Shown one piece after another: positions 9,408 through 17,976 of a stretch of 64,000 nt of DNA. The stretch covers positions 124,001 through 188,000 of the forward strand of contig DASQIH010000080.1 in the NCBI GenBank assembly GCA_035631655.1, written 5' to 3'. A program made the position numbers and the translations under genes. This DNA comes from Gp1-AA122 sp035631655. Its GTDB lineage: Bacteria > Acidobacteriota > Terriglobia > Terriglobales > Acidobacteriaceae. The notes beneath the pieces are model-generated. The model saw nothing but the letters and a program-made list of their open reading frames with translations. It was not told the DNA's origin and did no database searches. Positions within the stretch are counted from its first letter, which is position 1; the number at the start of each line of letters is the position of its first letter.

Positions 9408-9480
9408 GATTCGTATCAGGGCACGTCTTCAGACGTGCTGTAAGCTGCTTAACATATGTGCGGCTTCAGCCGCTGCATCA
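9408..9480. repeat. Double-hairpin intergenic repeat (family A), copy 1
   Basis: The element begins GATTCGTATCAGGGCACG and has two stems: GCACGTCTTCAGACGTGC and GCGGCTTCAGCCGC. It shares its frame with copies at 11255, 39287, 47657 and 47758 while the stem arms differ in compensating ways. Confidence 0.75.
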
Positions 9481-9488
9481 GCTCTCTG

Positions 9489-9800
9489 CTACGACACTTT
9501 GGCAAAAATAATGACCAGCGTGTACAACGCCAGCGATTCGATCAGCGCCAGGCCCAGAATCAGGGCTAGCTGAATTCCCGGGCGCGCCGAAGGATTGCGC
9601 GCCAAGCCTTCGGCGGCCGCGGCTGTGGCTTTCGCCTGGCCTAGTCCGCAAACGGCGGAGGCAATGGCCATAGCGAAGCCGGAAGTAATAGCAACCCAGT
9701 CGGCATGCGTCATTCCGCCGCCGCCCCCTGCTTGTGCGAATGCCGGCATCGCAAAACACATTGCCGACAGAACCATGAACAAGTAGCTCAGTTTACGCAT
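9489..9800 (-). CDS. atpE: F0F1 ATP synthase subunit c with N-terminal signal-like extension
   Basis: Subunit c forms the proton-driven rotor ring of the F0 sector. The protein is 103 residues, longer than the usual 70-85, because a cleavable-looking leader (MRKLSYLFMVLSAMCFAMPA, then FAQAGGGGG) precedes the two-helix hairpin. The polar loop is ARNPSARPG (67-75) and the proton-carrying glutamate is Glu88 in GLALIESLALY. No sodium-site signature is obvious. AAGGAG lies upstream of the ATG at 9798-9800; an in-frame start further upstream has no such site. It is the last gene of atpZ-(nuclease-like)-atpI-atpB-atpE; the other subunits are not in this window. Confidence 0.93.
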   Translation of the reverse strand: MRKLSYLFMVLSAMCFAMPAFAQAGGGGGMTHADWVAITSGFAMAIASAVCGLGQAKATAAAAEGLARNPSARPGIQLALILGLALIESLALYTLVIIFAKVS

Positions 9801-9885
9801 GGGTGTTTTCTCTCCTTGTATGAATTGCCGCCAGGAGGTGGTTGACGTCATCCTCGTGCAGACGCCCTCACGCTGGAGGCGACCA

Positions 9886-9950
9886 GTAGCTAGTAGCTGG
9901 TAGTTAGGGGCTAGCTTGTCGCTAGCGACTAGCTCCTAACTCCTAGCTAC
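9886..9950. repeat. Inverted repeat built of TAGCT words
   Basis: The run between atpB and atpE is an imperfect inverted repeat made of variants of TAGCT: AGTAGCTAGTAGCTGGTAG on one side, CTAGCTCCTAACTCCTAGC on the other. It abuts the atpB stop codon. Confidence 0.65.
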
Positions 9951-9952
9951 TT

Positions 9953-10687
9953 TTAATGTTCTTCCGCCACCGCTCCCTGCAGGTACACGGTGGTCAGCAG
10001 AACAAAAATGTAGGTTTGCAGAAACGACACGCCAATATGCAGGCCCAGAAACACCACCGGTATGCCGATCGGAACCAGTGAGAAAAATACCCACGTCACC
10101 ATGTCGCCTGCGAACATGTTGGCGAAAAGACGAACCGTAAGCGACAACATACGGGCTAAATGGCTGATGAGTTCGATGGGCACCATGATGAACGCCAGCC
10201 ACCACATAGGTCCCATGAAATGCTTCAGGTAAGCGATCCCATGACGCCGGAACCCCTGCGTTTGGTAGTAGACGAACGCGCAAACGGCGCAGCCCAGCGG
10301 CACAGTCGGACTGGCGCCGGTCGGCGATTCAAAACCGGGAATCAGGCCGAGCAAATTCGAGATCAGGATGAAAAGTCCCAGCGCTACCAGAAAAGGAGTA
10401 AATCCCGAACTGTGATGCCCGATGATTTCCTCACTCTGCCCTTCAATGAACCCATGAACCCCTTCGAAAATGTGCTGAAGCGCCGCCGGCCGATCCACCG
10501 ACAGCCGCGACCGAACCAGCAGAAATAGGATCAACAGGAAACCGAACACAACCACTTCCATCGCCACCGCGTTTGTAATCGGCGCCTGCGGATACCTCGG
10601 CTCCATGTGGAGAGCCCGCAGCAAAGCCGTGACTGGCGCGGCGAAGGCATGGTTCAGGAGTTGCGTAAACCAGAGTTGTTCCGGCAT
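9953..10687 (-). CDS. atpB: F0F1 ATP synthase subunit a
   Basis: Subunit a provides the proton half-channels beside the c ring. The 244-residue membrane protein has about six hydrophobic segments. The essential arginine lies in LSLTVRLFANMFAGD, and the C-terminal helix LGLHIGVSFLQTYIFVLLTTVY is typical. GLIPGFESPTG marks the loop after the second segment. It is cotranscribed with atpI upstream (33-base gap) and atpE downstream. Confidence 0.96.
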   Translation of the reverse strand: MPEQLWFTQLLNHAFAAPVTALLRALHMEPRYPQAPITNAVAMEVVVFGFLLILFLLVRSRLSVDRPAALQHIFEGVHGFIEGQSEEIIGHHSSGFTPFLVALGLFILISNLLGLIPGFESPTGASPTVPLGCAVCAFVYYQTQGFRRHGIAYLKHFMGPMWWLAFIMVPIELISHLARMLSLTVRLFANMFAGDMVTWVFFSLVPIGIPVVFLGLHIGVSFLQTYIFVLLTTVYLQGAVAEEH

Positions 10688-10720
10688 CTCAGCTATCGAC
10701 TGCTAGTCTTTGGGGAATTG

Positions 10721-11137
10721 TTAAAGTCCACGTGCTACGGCCACGTACAACTCGTAACCGGCTTCGCACGCGATCGCCGCTACAGGCAGGAACAGGCCGG
10801 TCAGGAGCCCGTAGAGACTCGCGGGAGAAACACTCAATATAACATAGGCTCCGACACCCATCAAAAAGTAGCGCAGTAGAAAGCGCAACACGATTCCCTT
10901 GCTGGACTCGCGCTTCCCGGTTTGCGTGATCCGGTCCGCCATCGCGGTAACCACGCGTTTCAACCAGTGGAAATTCAGATAGGCAATGCCGCATCCCAGC
11001 ACGAATCCCAGAGCCGCACGCCATCCGAAGTAAGCCCAAACCGCAACGCTGAGGAGAACCGCAAGTCCCACCATGAACGAACGAATCCGTTCCAGCGCCC
11101 CGGCGTAAAAAGTTTCAGATTTAGTCGCAGTTTCCAT
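10721..11137 (-). CDS. atpI: ATP synthase subunit I-type membrane protein
   Basis: The 138-residue protein has four predicted membrane helices, including the pair AVLLSVAVWAYFGWRAALGF and GCGIAYLNFHWLKRVV. AtpI-type proteins assist assembly of the c ring. The ATG at 11135-11137 is chosen because the sequence before it lacks homology and METATKSETF gives a normal cytosolic N-terminus. It lies directly upstream of atpB, which supports the call because sequence conservation in this family is low. Confidence 0.75.
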   Translation of the reverse strand: METATKSETFYAGALERIRSFMVGLAVLLSVAVWAYFGWRAALGFVLGCGIAYLNFHWLKRVVTAMADRITQTGKRESSKGIVLRFLLRYFLMGVGAYVILSVSPASLYGLLTGLFLPVAAIACEAGYELYVAVARGL

Positions 11138-11254
11138 TCTCAGAAATCCACCGGAAGACACGCGGCTTAGCCCTCTGGCGGCGGGTCTCCGGCCCGCGTG
11201 CCCCCGGGTCAAGCCCGGGCCACACCGGGGCGTCTGAACTGTTCACAAACCTCC

Positions 11255-11328
11255 GATTCGTATCAGGGCACCGCTTCAGCGGTGCCGTAAGTCGCTTAAA
11301 ATATGTGCGGCTTTAGCCGCTGCATTCA
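11255..11328. repeat. Double-hairpin intergenic repeat (family A), copy 2
   Basis: Same frame as copy 1 (GATTCGTATCAGGGCACC) with stems GGCACCGCTTCAGCGGTGCC and GCGGCTTTAGCCGC. It overlaps the stop of the nuclease-like gene by three bases. Confidence 0.75.
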
Positions 11329-12216
11329 GCCCCTGCGGCTTTTCCCCGCCAGTAATGACGCGCCTCGTGGCATCCCCGCTTTGTTCAGGATTCCGTATTT
11401 CTCAGCCAGGAATGCCTGAAGCTTAGTCGGAAGCGCCTCTGCCAGCTCCTGCCACGTCAGCACCTTGCACCGCAGTCGCAGGTCATGAATGCGGACACAG
11501 CGCAGAATGGCGTACCAGGCCTCGTGCAAATCGGGACGCCGCGCATCCAGCATCACGCAGAAGCGGCCAGCCGAGGCGTGGGCCGCCAGCACGTTCCGGA
11601 TCAGCTGATACGAAAGATAGCAGTCCTTCTCTCTCGGCAGATTACGCTGGTCGAACACTTCCCTGAAATCACGGTACGCCTCGACGCAGCCCGCAGACTT
11701 TTTCTGAAAATCGCTTTCCGTCAGCTTGGCTTCTACCAGCAAATCACCGAAACGCATGTCCACTTCCGTGCGATCCGCCTGTCCATTTACCAAAGGAACT
11801 CGCGCCTTGAATCCGAATTGCGGCGCCGCTCCCAGTTCCACGCCCAACAGGCTGAACACGTGCTCTTCTTCCAGAGTCGCGGGGAAACAGAAGACATTCA
11901 TCAGCAACGCATCGGAGCTGGTGCTGGAGTCCAGTTCCCGCCAGCGCTGTCCATCTCGCGGCAACGCGCGATGCGCCGAGGTATGCGGTTTCTCCAGCCG
12001 CCTGCGCCAGTCGGGATTTTTCAGGATGGCCTGGTATGCCTCAGGAAGGAAGTTTCCATGCTGCGTCACCTGGTCGCTGGCCGGATAACATACGACCCGC
12101 GAACCGATGCTCTCGCGATAAAACAAGCCGCAGCGGCTGGCATACTCCCGATTGCGCAAGGCCAGCTCTCGCCGCAGCGCCTTTGCATATAAAGGTGATT
12201 TTAAGAAATCCTGCAT
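11326..12216 (-). CDS. PD-(D/E)XK nuclease-like protein (PGN_0703-type putative restriction endonuclease)
   Basis: The 296-residue protein carries a nuclease-fold core with TEVDMRFGDLLVEAKLTESD (acidic residue, then ExK) in its middle. Later conserved-looking blocks are LSYQLIRNVLAAHA, FCVMLDARRPDLHEAWYAIL and VLTWQELAEALP. From memory this matches proteins annotated as PGN_0703 family putative restriction endonucleases; activity is inferred. I chose the ATG at 12214-12216; the frame upstream overlaps atpZ without homology. It is odd that this gene sits inside the atpZ-atpI-atpB-atpE group. No methylase neighbours it, so a classical restriction-modification pair is not present. Confidence 0.7.
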   Translation of the reverse strand: MQDFLKSPLYAKALRRELALRNREYASRCGLFYRESIGSRVVCYPASDQVTQHGNFLPEAYQAILKNPDWRRRLEKPHTSAHRALPRDGQRWRELDSSTSSDALLMNVFCFPATLEEEHVFSLLGVELGAAPQFGFKARVPLVNGQADRTEVDMRFGDLLVEAKLTESDFQKKSAGCVEAYRDFREVFDQRNLPREKDCYLSYQLIRNVLAAHASAGRFCVMLDARRPDLHEAWYAILRCVRIHDLRLRCKVLTWQELAEALPTKLQAFLAEKYGILNKAGMPRGASLLAGKSRRG

Positions 12217-12256
12217 TCCAGGGCAGGATACAACGCCGGCTTCCCCCGATGCCAAC

Positions 12257-12496
12257 TCACTTCTCCGAATCCGACGTGACCGTACGCACCAGTTCCACGA
12301 AACCAGCCACAATGCCCAACAATAACCCGACGAGATAGAGCCAGGTCGTGTGCAGCCACTTGTCCAAAGCAGCCCCAATCAACCACCCCGCCACGGTGGC
12401 CGCCGGCAAGACGAATGCCAACTGGCTGTAGCGCGCCAATTGCACCACGAAGTTCTTTTTCCCGGGGGGATTGTCGGGATGATCGTCGTTGGTCAT
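12257..12496 (-). CDS. atpZ: AtpZ/AtpI-family small membrane protein
   Basis: The 79-residue protein has a short charged N-terminus (MTNDDHPDNPPGKKN) and two hydrophobic helices with a glycine-rich first helix (VLPAATVAGWLIGAALDKWL) and LYLVGLLLGIVAGFVELV. This matches the AtpZ/AtpI family found at the head of F0F1 operons, proposed to form a Mg/Ca channel or aid assembly. It follows nuoN after 58 bases. The start codon and first codons lie inside an inverted repeat of GACCAACGAC words, so the N-terminus appears to be partly repeat-derived. Confidence 0.75.
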   Translation of the reverse strand: MTNDDHPDNPPGKKNFVVQLARYSQLAFVLPAATVAGWLIGAALDKWLHTTWLYLVGLLLGIVAGFVELVRTVTSDSEK

Positions 12497-12556
12497 TGGT
12501 CGTTAGTCGTTCGCAATTGAGTTCCGCCGACGACCAACGACCAAAGACCAACGACT
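12488..12556. repeat. Inverted repeat of ACCAACGAC words between nuoN and atpZ
   Basis: Left arm GTTGGTCATTGGTCGTTAGT (12488-12507) faces right arm CGACGACCAACGACCAAAGA (12529-12548), which continues ACCAACGAC. The left arm contains the atpZ start codon; the right arm abuts the nuoN stop. Confidence 0.7.
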
Positions 12557-14099
12557 ATTTTACAAGCTGCGCGATCGCCGGATGCTGCGACAATCCCAGC
12601 GACCAGTTCACTGCCCGGATGAACGGCTCGGGGTAAATCCCGATGAAAAGCGTAGCCAGCGCTGTGACGCCCAGAGCCACAGCCATCGAACCGCCGATCG
12701 TGACCGGTTCCTTGTCCAACGCCGGCCGGATCAACATAGCATTGCCAATGCGCATGTAGTAGTAGAGACCAAAAACCGCATACAGCACGGCGAGCGAGGC
12801 CAGCACATAGTGGCCGGTTTCAATCAGGCTCAGGAAGATGAAGTACTTACCCCAGAAGCCGGCCAATGGCGGAATCCCAGCCAGCGACAACAGAAACACC
12901 AGCATCAGCATCGCTTCGACCGGCGCCCGGGAGAATAGCCCGGCGATATCGTCAATTTCATCTCCGATCACATTGCGCCGCCGCAGCGAGGTGATCACTG
13001 CGAACGCACCCAGGTTCATGAACGTGTAGACCAGCAGATAAATCAGGATACCTTTAATGCCATCGATTCCCGCCGGACCGTTAGCCGATCCGAAACTAAT
13101 CAGACCCAACAGCATGTAGCCCACGTGCGCAATCGAAGAGTAAGCCAGCAATCGCTTCAGGTTATTTTGAGTCAGCGCGGCAAGGTTAGCGCCAGTCATG
13201 GTGGCAACCGACACAAAAACCAGCAGCGGAACCCAGATCTTGTGCAATGGCATCAGCCCCAGCAGGAGAATCCGCAGTAGCATCGCCCAGGCTGCCGATT
13301 TCACTGCCACCGACATGAACCCGGTGATACTGGTCGGCGCACCTTCATAAGCGTCCGGGGCCCACTGATGGAAAGGCACGGCTGCAATCTTGAACAACAA
13401 CCCCGTGGCCACCGTCAGCAGAGCCAGCACGGCCACCGGATCAACATGGCCCTGCGAGAGGGCCAGCTGCCGCCCCAACTGCTGCCGGATAATCACCAGG
13501 TTCGTGCTTCCCGTCAGTCCATAGAGCAGGGACAGCCCATACGCGAAAATTCCGGAAGAGAATGCTCCCAGCAACAGGTACTTCAGAGAGGCCTCGTTCG
13601 ACCGCCGATCTCGCCGCAAGAAGCCCACCAGCACATAGGTGGAAATGGCCATCAGTTCCAGGCCAATAAAGATGAGCACCACGTCCCAGCCCGAGGCCAT
13701 GCACATCATGCCCACCACCGAGAACAGGATCAGCGCGTAGAACTCACCGTGATGCTCACGCTCCACATCCATGTAGTGGACCGACATCAGGATGGCAACT
13801 GCAGCCCCCGCCAGGAACAGGTACCAGAAATAAATGGCGAAGGGATCCATCACCATGGAGTTCATAAAAGCGGGAACCATTGGCCGATGCGCCTCAGCCA
13901 GGGCTAACTGCACTTTGACTAGCCCTGCGGCTGCAAATAGCACACCCACAAAGGCGGTCACTGCATTCGCCCACTTCCATTCTTCCGGCAGCATCAAGTC
14001 AATGAGCAGGATGCCCAGCGCAAAGATCGTCAGCAGGATCATGGGCAGCGCCATCAGGTAGTCGCTGCGCTGGAAGAATTGGGCGATCGAGACCGGCAC
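12555..14099 (-). CDS. nuoN: NADH-quinone oxidoreductase subunit N
   Basis: NuoN is one of the three antiporter-like proton-pumping subunits in the complex I membrane arm. The 514-residue protein has about 14 membrane helices, the FHQWAPDAYEGAPTSITGF block around the discontinuous helix, and LKRLLAYSSIAHVGYMLLG with its conserved lysine. The start is the GTG at 14097-14099, which overlaps the nuoM stop by one base (TAGTG), indicating coupled translation. Confidence 0.96.
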   Translation of the reverse strand: MPVSIAQFFQRSDYLMALPMILLTIFALGILLIDLMLPEEWKWANAVTAFVGVLFAAAGLVKVQLALAEAHRPMVPAFMNSMVMDPFAIYFWYLFLAGAAVAILMSVHYMDVEREHHGEFYALILFSVVGMMCMASGWDVVLIFIGLELMAISTYVLVGFLRRDRRSNEASLKYLLLGAFSSGIFAYGLSLLYGLTGSTNLVIIRQQLGRQLALSQGHVDPVAVLALLTVATGLLFKIAAVPFHQWAPDAYEGAPTSITGFMSVAVKSAAWAMLLRILLLGLMPLHKIWVPLLVFVSVATMTGANLAALTQNNLKRLLAYSSIAHVGYMLLGLISFGSANGPAGIDGIKGILIYLLVYTFMNLGAFAVITSLRRRNVIGDEIDDIAGLFSRAPVEAMLMLVFLLSLAGIPPLAGFWGKYFIFLSLIETGHYVLASLAVLYAVFGLYYYMRIGNAMLIRPALDKEPVTIGGSMAVALGVTALATLFIGIYPEPFIRAVNWSLGLSQHPAIAQLVK

Positions 14100-15766
14100 T
14101 ATTTCTTCCCCCTCGCCGCCACTGGCACGGCCACGGCCGTCGCTGAAGTTTTCGAAGCCGGCACACGCTCAACCGGTTTTTGTATCGGCGATTCCGCCAT
14201 TACATTGGCTTGCGCGCTGCGCACGTCCTGCACAATCTGGTTGACCGGCTGCTCCATGATCTGGAAGAACGGCTTGGGATAGAGGCCGATCCAGAATGCC
14301 ATGATGACCAACGGTACAAAGGTCAGCACCTCGCGCGGTGTCAGGTCCATCAGCTTTTCATTCTTAGGATTGGTAACTGTCCCGAAGAAGACCCGCTGAT
14401 AGAGCCAGAGCAGATAAGCTGCGGCCAGAATCACTCCAATCACGGCCAGCCCCGCCCACAGCCGGTTCTCCATGAATGTTCCCTGCAGGATGGTGAATTC
14501 GCCCACAAACCCATTCAGCAGCGGCAGTCCCATAGACGACAGGAACATAATCATGGTGATGGTGGCGTAGACCGGCATCACATTGGAGATGCCGCCGTAC
14601 TCCGAAATTTCACGCGTGTGCCGCCGCTCGTACAGAATGCCCACAATCAAGAACAACGCACCCGTAGAGATTCCGTGGTTGATCTGCTGCAACACCGATC
14701 CGCTCAAGCCCGCAGAATTCAGCACGAAGATGCCCAGCGTACAGAAGCCCAGGTGGCTCACCGAGGAGTACGCTACCAGCTTCTTCATGTCCTTCTGCAT
14801 CAGCGAGACCAGCGCACCGTAGATGATGCCAATGATGGAGAGTCCAATCATCCAGCCGCGCACTTTTGGGTTCATGACAACATTCGGGAAGAACGGCAAG
14901 GCAAAGCGAATGAAGCCGTAAGTCCCCATCTTCAGCAGAACGCCGGCCAGAATAACGGAGCCGGCAGTCGGTGCCTCGACGTGCGCATCCGGCAGCCAGG
15001 TGTGGAACGGAAACATCGGCACCTTGATCGCGAATCCGACAAAGAACGCCAGGAACAGCCAGATGGCGTACTGGAACGGAATCTTCGGCGCCGTCTCGTA
15101 GAGCGCGGTTAGACAGAAGGTGTAAACGCCCGTGACGGTATGGTGATTGAAATACAGGAAAAGAATCGCTAACAGCATCAACACGGAACCGAGCAGCGTG
15201 TACAGGAAGAACTTAATCGCAGCGTAAAGCTTTCGCGGCCCGCCCCAGATGCCGATCAGCAGGTACATCGGCACCAGCATGGCTTCCCAGAAAACGAAGA
15301 ACAGGAAGAAATCCAAAGCCATGAAGACGCCCAGCATGCCGGTCTGCAGTACCAGAAACCAGATGTAGTATTCCTTCACGCGCTCCTGGATCGCCGTCCA
15401 CGACGAGAGGATCGAGACCCAGCCCAGCATCGTGGTCAACATGATCAGCAGGAAAGAAATGCCGTCAATCCCCAGCAGGTAGCCGGAGCCGATGGAAGGG
15501 ATCCAGGTATTCGGCGTTCCTTCGACGAATTTGAAGGTGCCGGGCCTCTGCAACCACTGCCCTGCTTCATAGACAAACTTCACGCCCGGCTCAAAGCGCT
15601 GTGCCCAGAACCACGGCACCAGCGGCAAAGAAACGATGAACCCGGCCAAGGCAAACATGTTCGCGATCCAGCGAATCGCGTCTTTGTTCTCCTTAGGCAC
15701 AAACAGGAGCAGGATCGCGCCCACCAGCGGCGTGAATAGGATGATCGAAAGAATGTGACTCTGCAT
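14099..15766 (-). CDS. nuoM: NADH-quinone oxidoreductase subunit M
   Basis: The second antiporter-like subunit is 555 residues with about 14 helices. Diagnostic blocks are FFLFFVFWEAMLVPMYLLIG (conserved Glu), FHTWLPDAHVEAPTAGSVIL and KDMKKLVAYSSVSHLGFCTL. A C-terminal tail rich in Ala, Val, Pro and Lys (ending VPVAARGKK) extends past the last helix and is longer than in E. coli NuoM. The start at 15764-15766 (MQSHILSIILFTPLVGA) fits the family; the open frame upstream overlaps nuoL without homology. Confidence 0.96.
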   Translation of the reverse strand: MQSHILSIILFTPLVGAILLLFVPKENKDAIRWIANMFALAGFIVSLPLVPWFWAQRFEPGVKFVYEAGQWLQRPGTFKFVEGTPNTWIPSIGSGYLLGIDGISFLLIMLTTMLGWVSILSSWTAIQERVKEYYIWFLVLQTGMLGVFMALDFFLFFVFWEAMLVPMYLLIGIWGGPRKLYAAIKFFLYTLLGSVLMLLAILFLYFNHHTVTGVYTFCLTALYETAPKIPFQYAIWLFLAFFVGFAIKVPMFPFHTWLPDAHVEAPTAGSVILAGVLLKMGTYGFIRFALPFFPNVVMNPKVRGWMIGLSIIGIIYGALVSLMQKDMKKLVAYSSVSHLGFCTLGIFVLNSAGLSGSVLQQINHGISTGALFLIVGILYERRHTREISEYGGISNVMPVYATITMIMFLSSMGLPLLNGFVGEFTILQGTFMENRLWAGLAVIGVILAAAYLLWLYQRVFFGTVTNPKNEKLMDLTPREVLTFVPLVIMAFWIGLYPKPFFQIMEQPVNQIVQDVRSAQANVMAESPIQKPVERVPASKTSATAVAVPVAARGKK

Positions 15767-15828
15767 AATTTTCACTTGGTAGCGCCGCCGTCTCGGTGGC
15801 TTTACGCCGTTCGTCGGCGCTACATCAC

Positions 15829-17955
15829 TTACCGATACGCGTAATAGAAAACGAAACCTAGCAAGCCCGCCACCATCACAAATGCGTACCACTGTACCAG
15901 GCCCCATTGCAGCAGGCGCGCCGGATACGAAAGCAGGCGCGCGACAATCGCGGGACCATTAACACCAATCCCGTCAATAACCCAGGTATCCCACCAGATA
16001 GAAAGCCTGGCACTCAGTCGCGTTATCCATCCGGCCCCGTTGACCGTGCCATCAATCACCCGGGAATCGAACCATGACGAACCTTCACCCAGACCCATGA
16101 CCCCCAACCGCACCGGGCCAAGTTTTCGCCGGCCGGTAAAGACGTAGTCGTATCCCTCGTCCACGTAGTACTTGTTGAGCATCACCGTGTACAGGGGTGG
16201 AACTGTGGCGGCCAGCGGCTCGACATACCCCTTGTCGGCGTTGCGATACGCTGTCCAAGCCAGACCCCAGCCTGCCACCGCCAGGCCGAGCGACAAGAAC
16301 ATGAGTAAGTACTCTTGGGGATTCGTGCGCTCCTGTTCTTTGGCTCCCGCAGCCAATTGTGCGGGCCTCTCCTCACCCACAACCGTGGCTTCGCGGGCAA
16401 ACACCGGCTCCAGGAATTTTTCAAACCGGTTCGAGCCGCCCAAGCTATGCGGGACTCCGAGCAATCCGGCGAAGATCGACCCAATAGCTAGAACCACCAG
16501 CGGGCCAGTCATCGACTTCGGCGACTCGTGAATGTGGTGCTCCACCTCGTGACTCATGCGCGGCCGCCCGTGGAACGTCAGGAACATCAGCCGGAACATG
16601 TAGAACGCGGTCATGAACGCAGTGACGACTCCGATGAGCCAAAGCAAGCGGTAGGCACCGCCTTCCGAGGACCACGCCTGCCATAGGATTTCGTCCTTCG
16701 AGAAAAATCCCGCGAACGGGAAAATCCCGGCAATGGCCAAGGTAGCGATGAACATCGTCCGGTGCGTAACCGGCGTGCGCGCATGCAGGTCGCCCATGTT
16801 GCGCATGTCCTGCTCGCCGCTCATAGCGTGAATCACCGAGCCCGCGCCCAGGAACAGCAGCGCCTTGAAGAACGCATGCGTGAACACGTGGAAGACGCCC
16901 GCCGCAAACGCGCCCACCCCAAGGGCCAAAAACATGTAACCCAACTGGGAAACCGTGGAATATGCCAGCACACGCTTGATATCGTTCTGCACCAGCCCGA
17001 TCGACGCCGCAAAGATCGCGGTCAGCGCCCCCACGATCGCAACCGTCTTCATCGAGGTGGGCGCAAGCACAAACAACGCATTCGACCGCGCCACCATGTA
17101 GACACCCGCAGTCACCATGGTTGCGGCATGGATCAGAGCCGAGACCGGTGTCGGCCCTTCCATCGCGTCCGGCAGCCAAACGTAGAGAGGAAGCTGCGCC
17201 GATTTGCCGCATGCGCCGACAAACAGCAGCAGAGTCGCCGCTGTAATGATCGGATCGCCAATCTGGAAATGTCCGCTCCGGGCTAGCGCGTTGACATCCG
17301 TAAACCGGAAGGAGCCGAAGTACCAGGCGATCGTGAACATGCCCAGCAGAAAGCCGGCATCACCGATGCGGTTCACGATGAAAGCTTTGTTGGCAGCGTC
17401 GCTCGCCGACTTACGATGGAAGTAGAACCCGATCAGCAGATACGAGCACAGCCCCACGCCTTCCCAGCCCACAAACATGACGGCATAGTTGTTCCCCAGT
17501 ATCAGTGTCAGCATGGAGAACATGAACAGGTTCATATAGCCGAAGAATCGGTAATAACCGCCCTCGTGCCCCATGTACCCGATCGAGTAGATGTGAATCA
17601 GCATGCCGACGCCAGTCACAAACAGCAGCCAGATGCTGGAAAGCGGATCGAGAAGGAAGCCGGCATCCGCCTGGAGCGGAGCAGGTGTCCCGCGGTAAGT
17701 GGTGTAATTCAAGTGGCCGGTGTCGGTACCCAGCCAGGTATAGAGGATCTGCTGATAGGGCTCATGCCCATGCAGGGCCGCCCAATCCGTGTATTCCCAG
17801 ACCGACCCGCACGCCCACAGGAACGACACCACCACCACGCCCACACACACCGCGCTCACGGCCGATTTCTGCAGCTTGCGGCCAAAGAAAAACATCATCG
17901 CCGCCCCAAACGCCGGCAGCAGCGGAATCAGCCAGATGTGGTCGAGAAAGAACAT
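15829..17955 (-). CDS. nuoL: NADH-quinone oxidoreductase subunit L
   Basis: The distal antiporter-like subunit carries the long lateral helix. The protein is 708 residues, starting MFFLDHIWLIPLLPAFGAAM. Family blocks include FVGWEGVGLCSYLLIGFYF, LPLYVWLPDAMEGPTPVSAL, NDIKRVLAYSTVSQLGYMFL and HAFFKALLFLGAGSVIHAM. A hydrophilic stretch (about 520-550, EERPAQLAAGAKEQERTNPQ) precedes the C-terminal lateral-helix region. It lies between nuoK and nuoM. Confidence 0.96.
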   Translation of the reverse strand: MFFLDHIWLIPLLPAFGAAMMFFFGRKLQKSAVSAVCVGVVVVSFLWACGSVWEYTDWAALHGHEPYQQILYTWLGTDTGHLNYTTYRGTPAPLQADAGFLLDPLSSIWLLFVTGVGMLIHIYSIGYMGHEGGYYRFFGYMNLFMFSMLTLILGNNYAVMFVGWEGVGLCSYLLIGFYFHRKSASDAANKAFIVNRIGDAGFLLGMFTIAWYFGSFRFTDVNALARSGHFQIGDPIITAATLLLFVGACGKSAQLPLYVWLPDAMEGPTPVSALIHAATMVTAGVYMVARSNALFVLAPTSMKTVAIVGALTAIFAASIGLVQNDIKRVLAYSTVSQLGYMFLALGVGAFAAGVFHVFTHAFFKALLFLGAGSVIHAMSGEQDMRNMGDLHARTPVTHRTMFIATLAIAGIFPFAGFFSKDEILWQAWSSEGGAYRLLWLIGVVTAFMTAFYMFRLMFLTFHGRPRMSHEVEHHIHESPKSMTGPLVVLAIGSIFAGLLGVPHSLGGSNRFEKFLEPVFAREATVVGEERPAQLAAGAKEQERTNPQEYLLMFLSLGLAVAGWGLAWTAYRNADKGYVEPLAATVPPLYTVMLNKYYVDEGYDYVFTGRRKLGPVRLGVMGLGEGSSWFDSRVIDGTVNGAGWITRLSARLSIWWDTWVIDGIGVNGPAIVARLLSYPARLLQWGLVQWYAFVMVAGLLGFVFYYAYR

Positions 17956-17976
17956 AGTCGAGCCGCTAGCTCCTAG

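Noticed and set aside
14180..15112. A 310-codon plus-strand frame opposite nuoM
   Set aside because: Antisense to nuoM, with the Gln/His/Arg-rich composition typical of shadows of membrane-protein genes.
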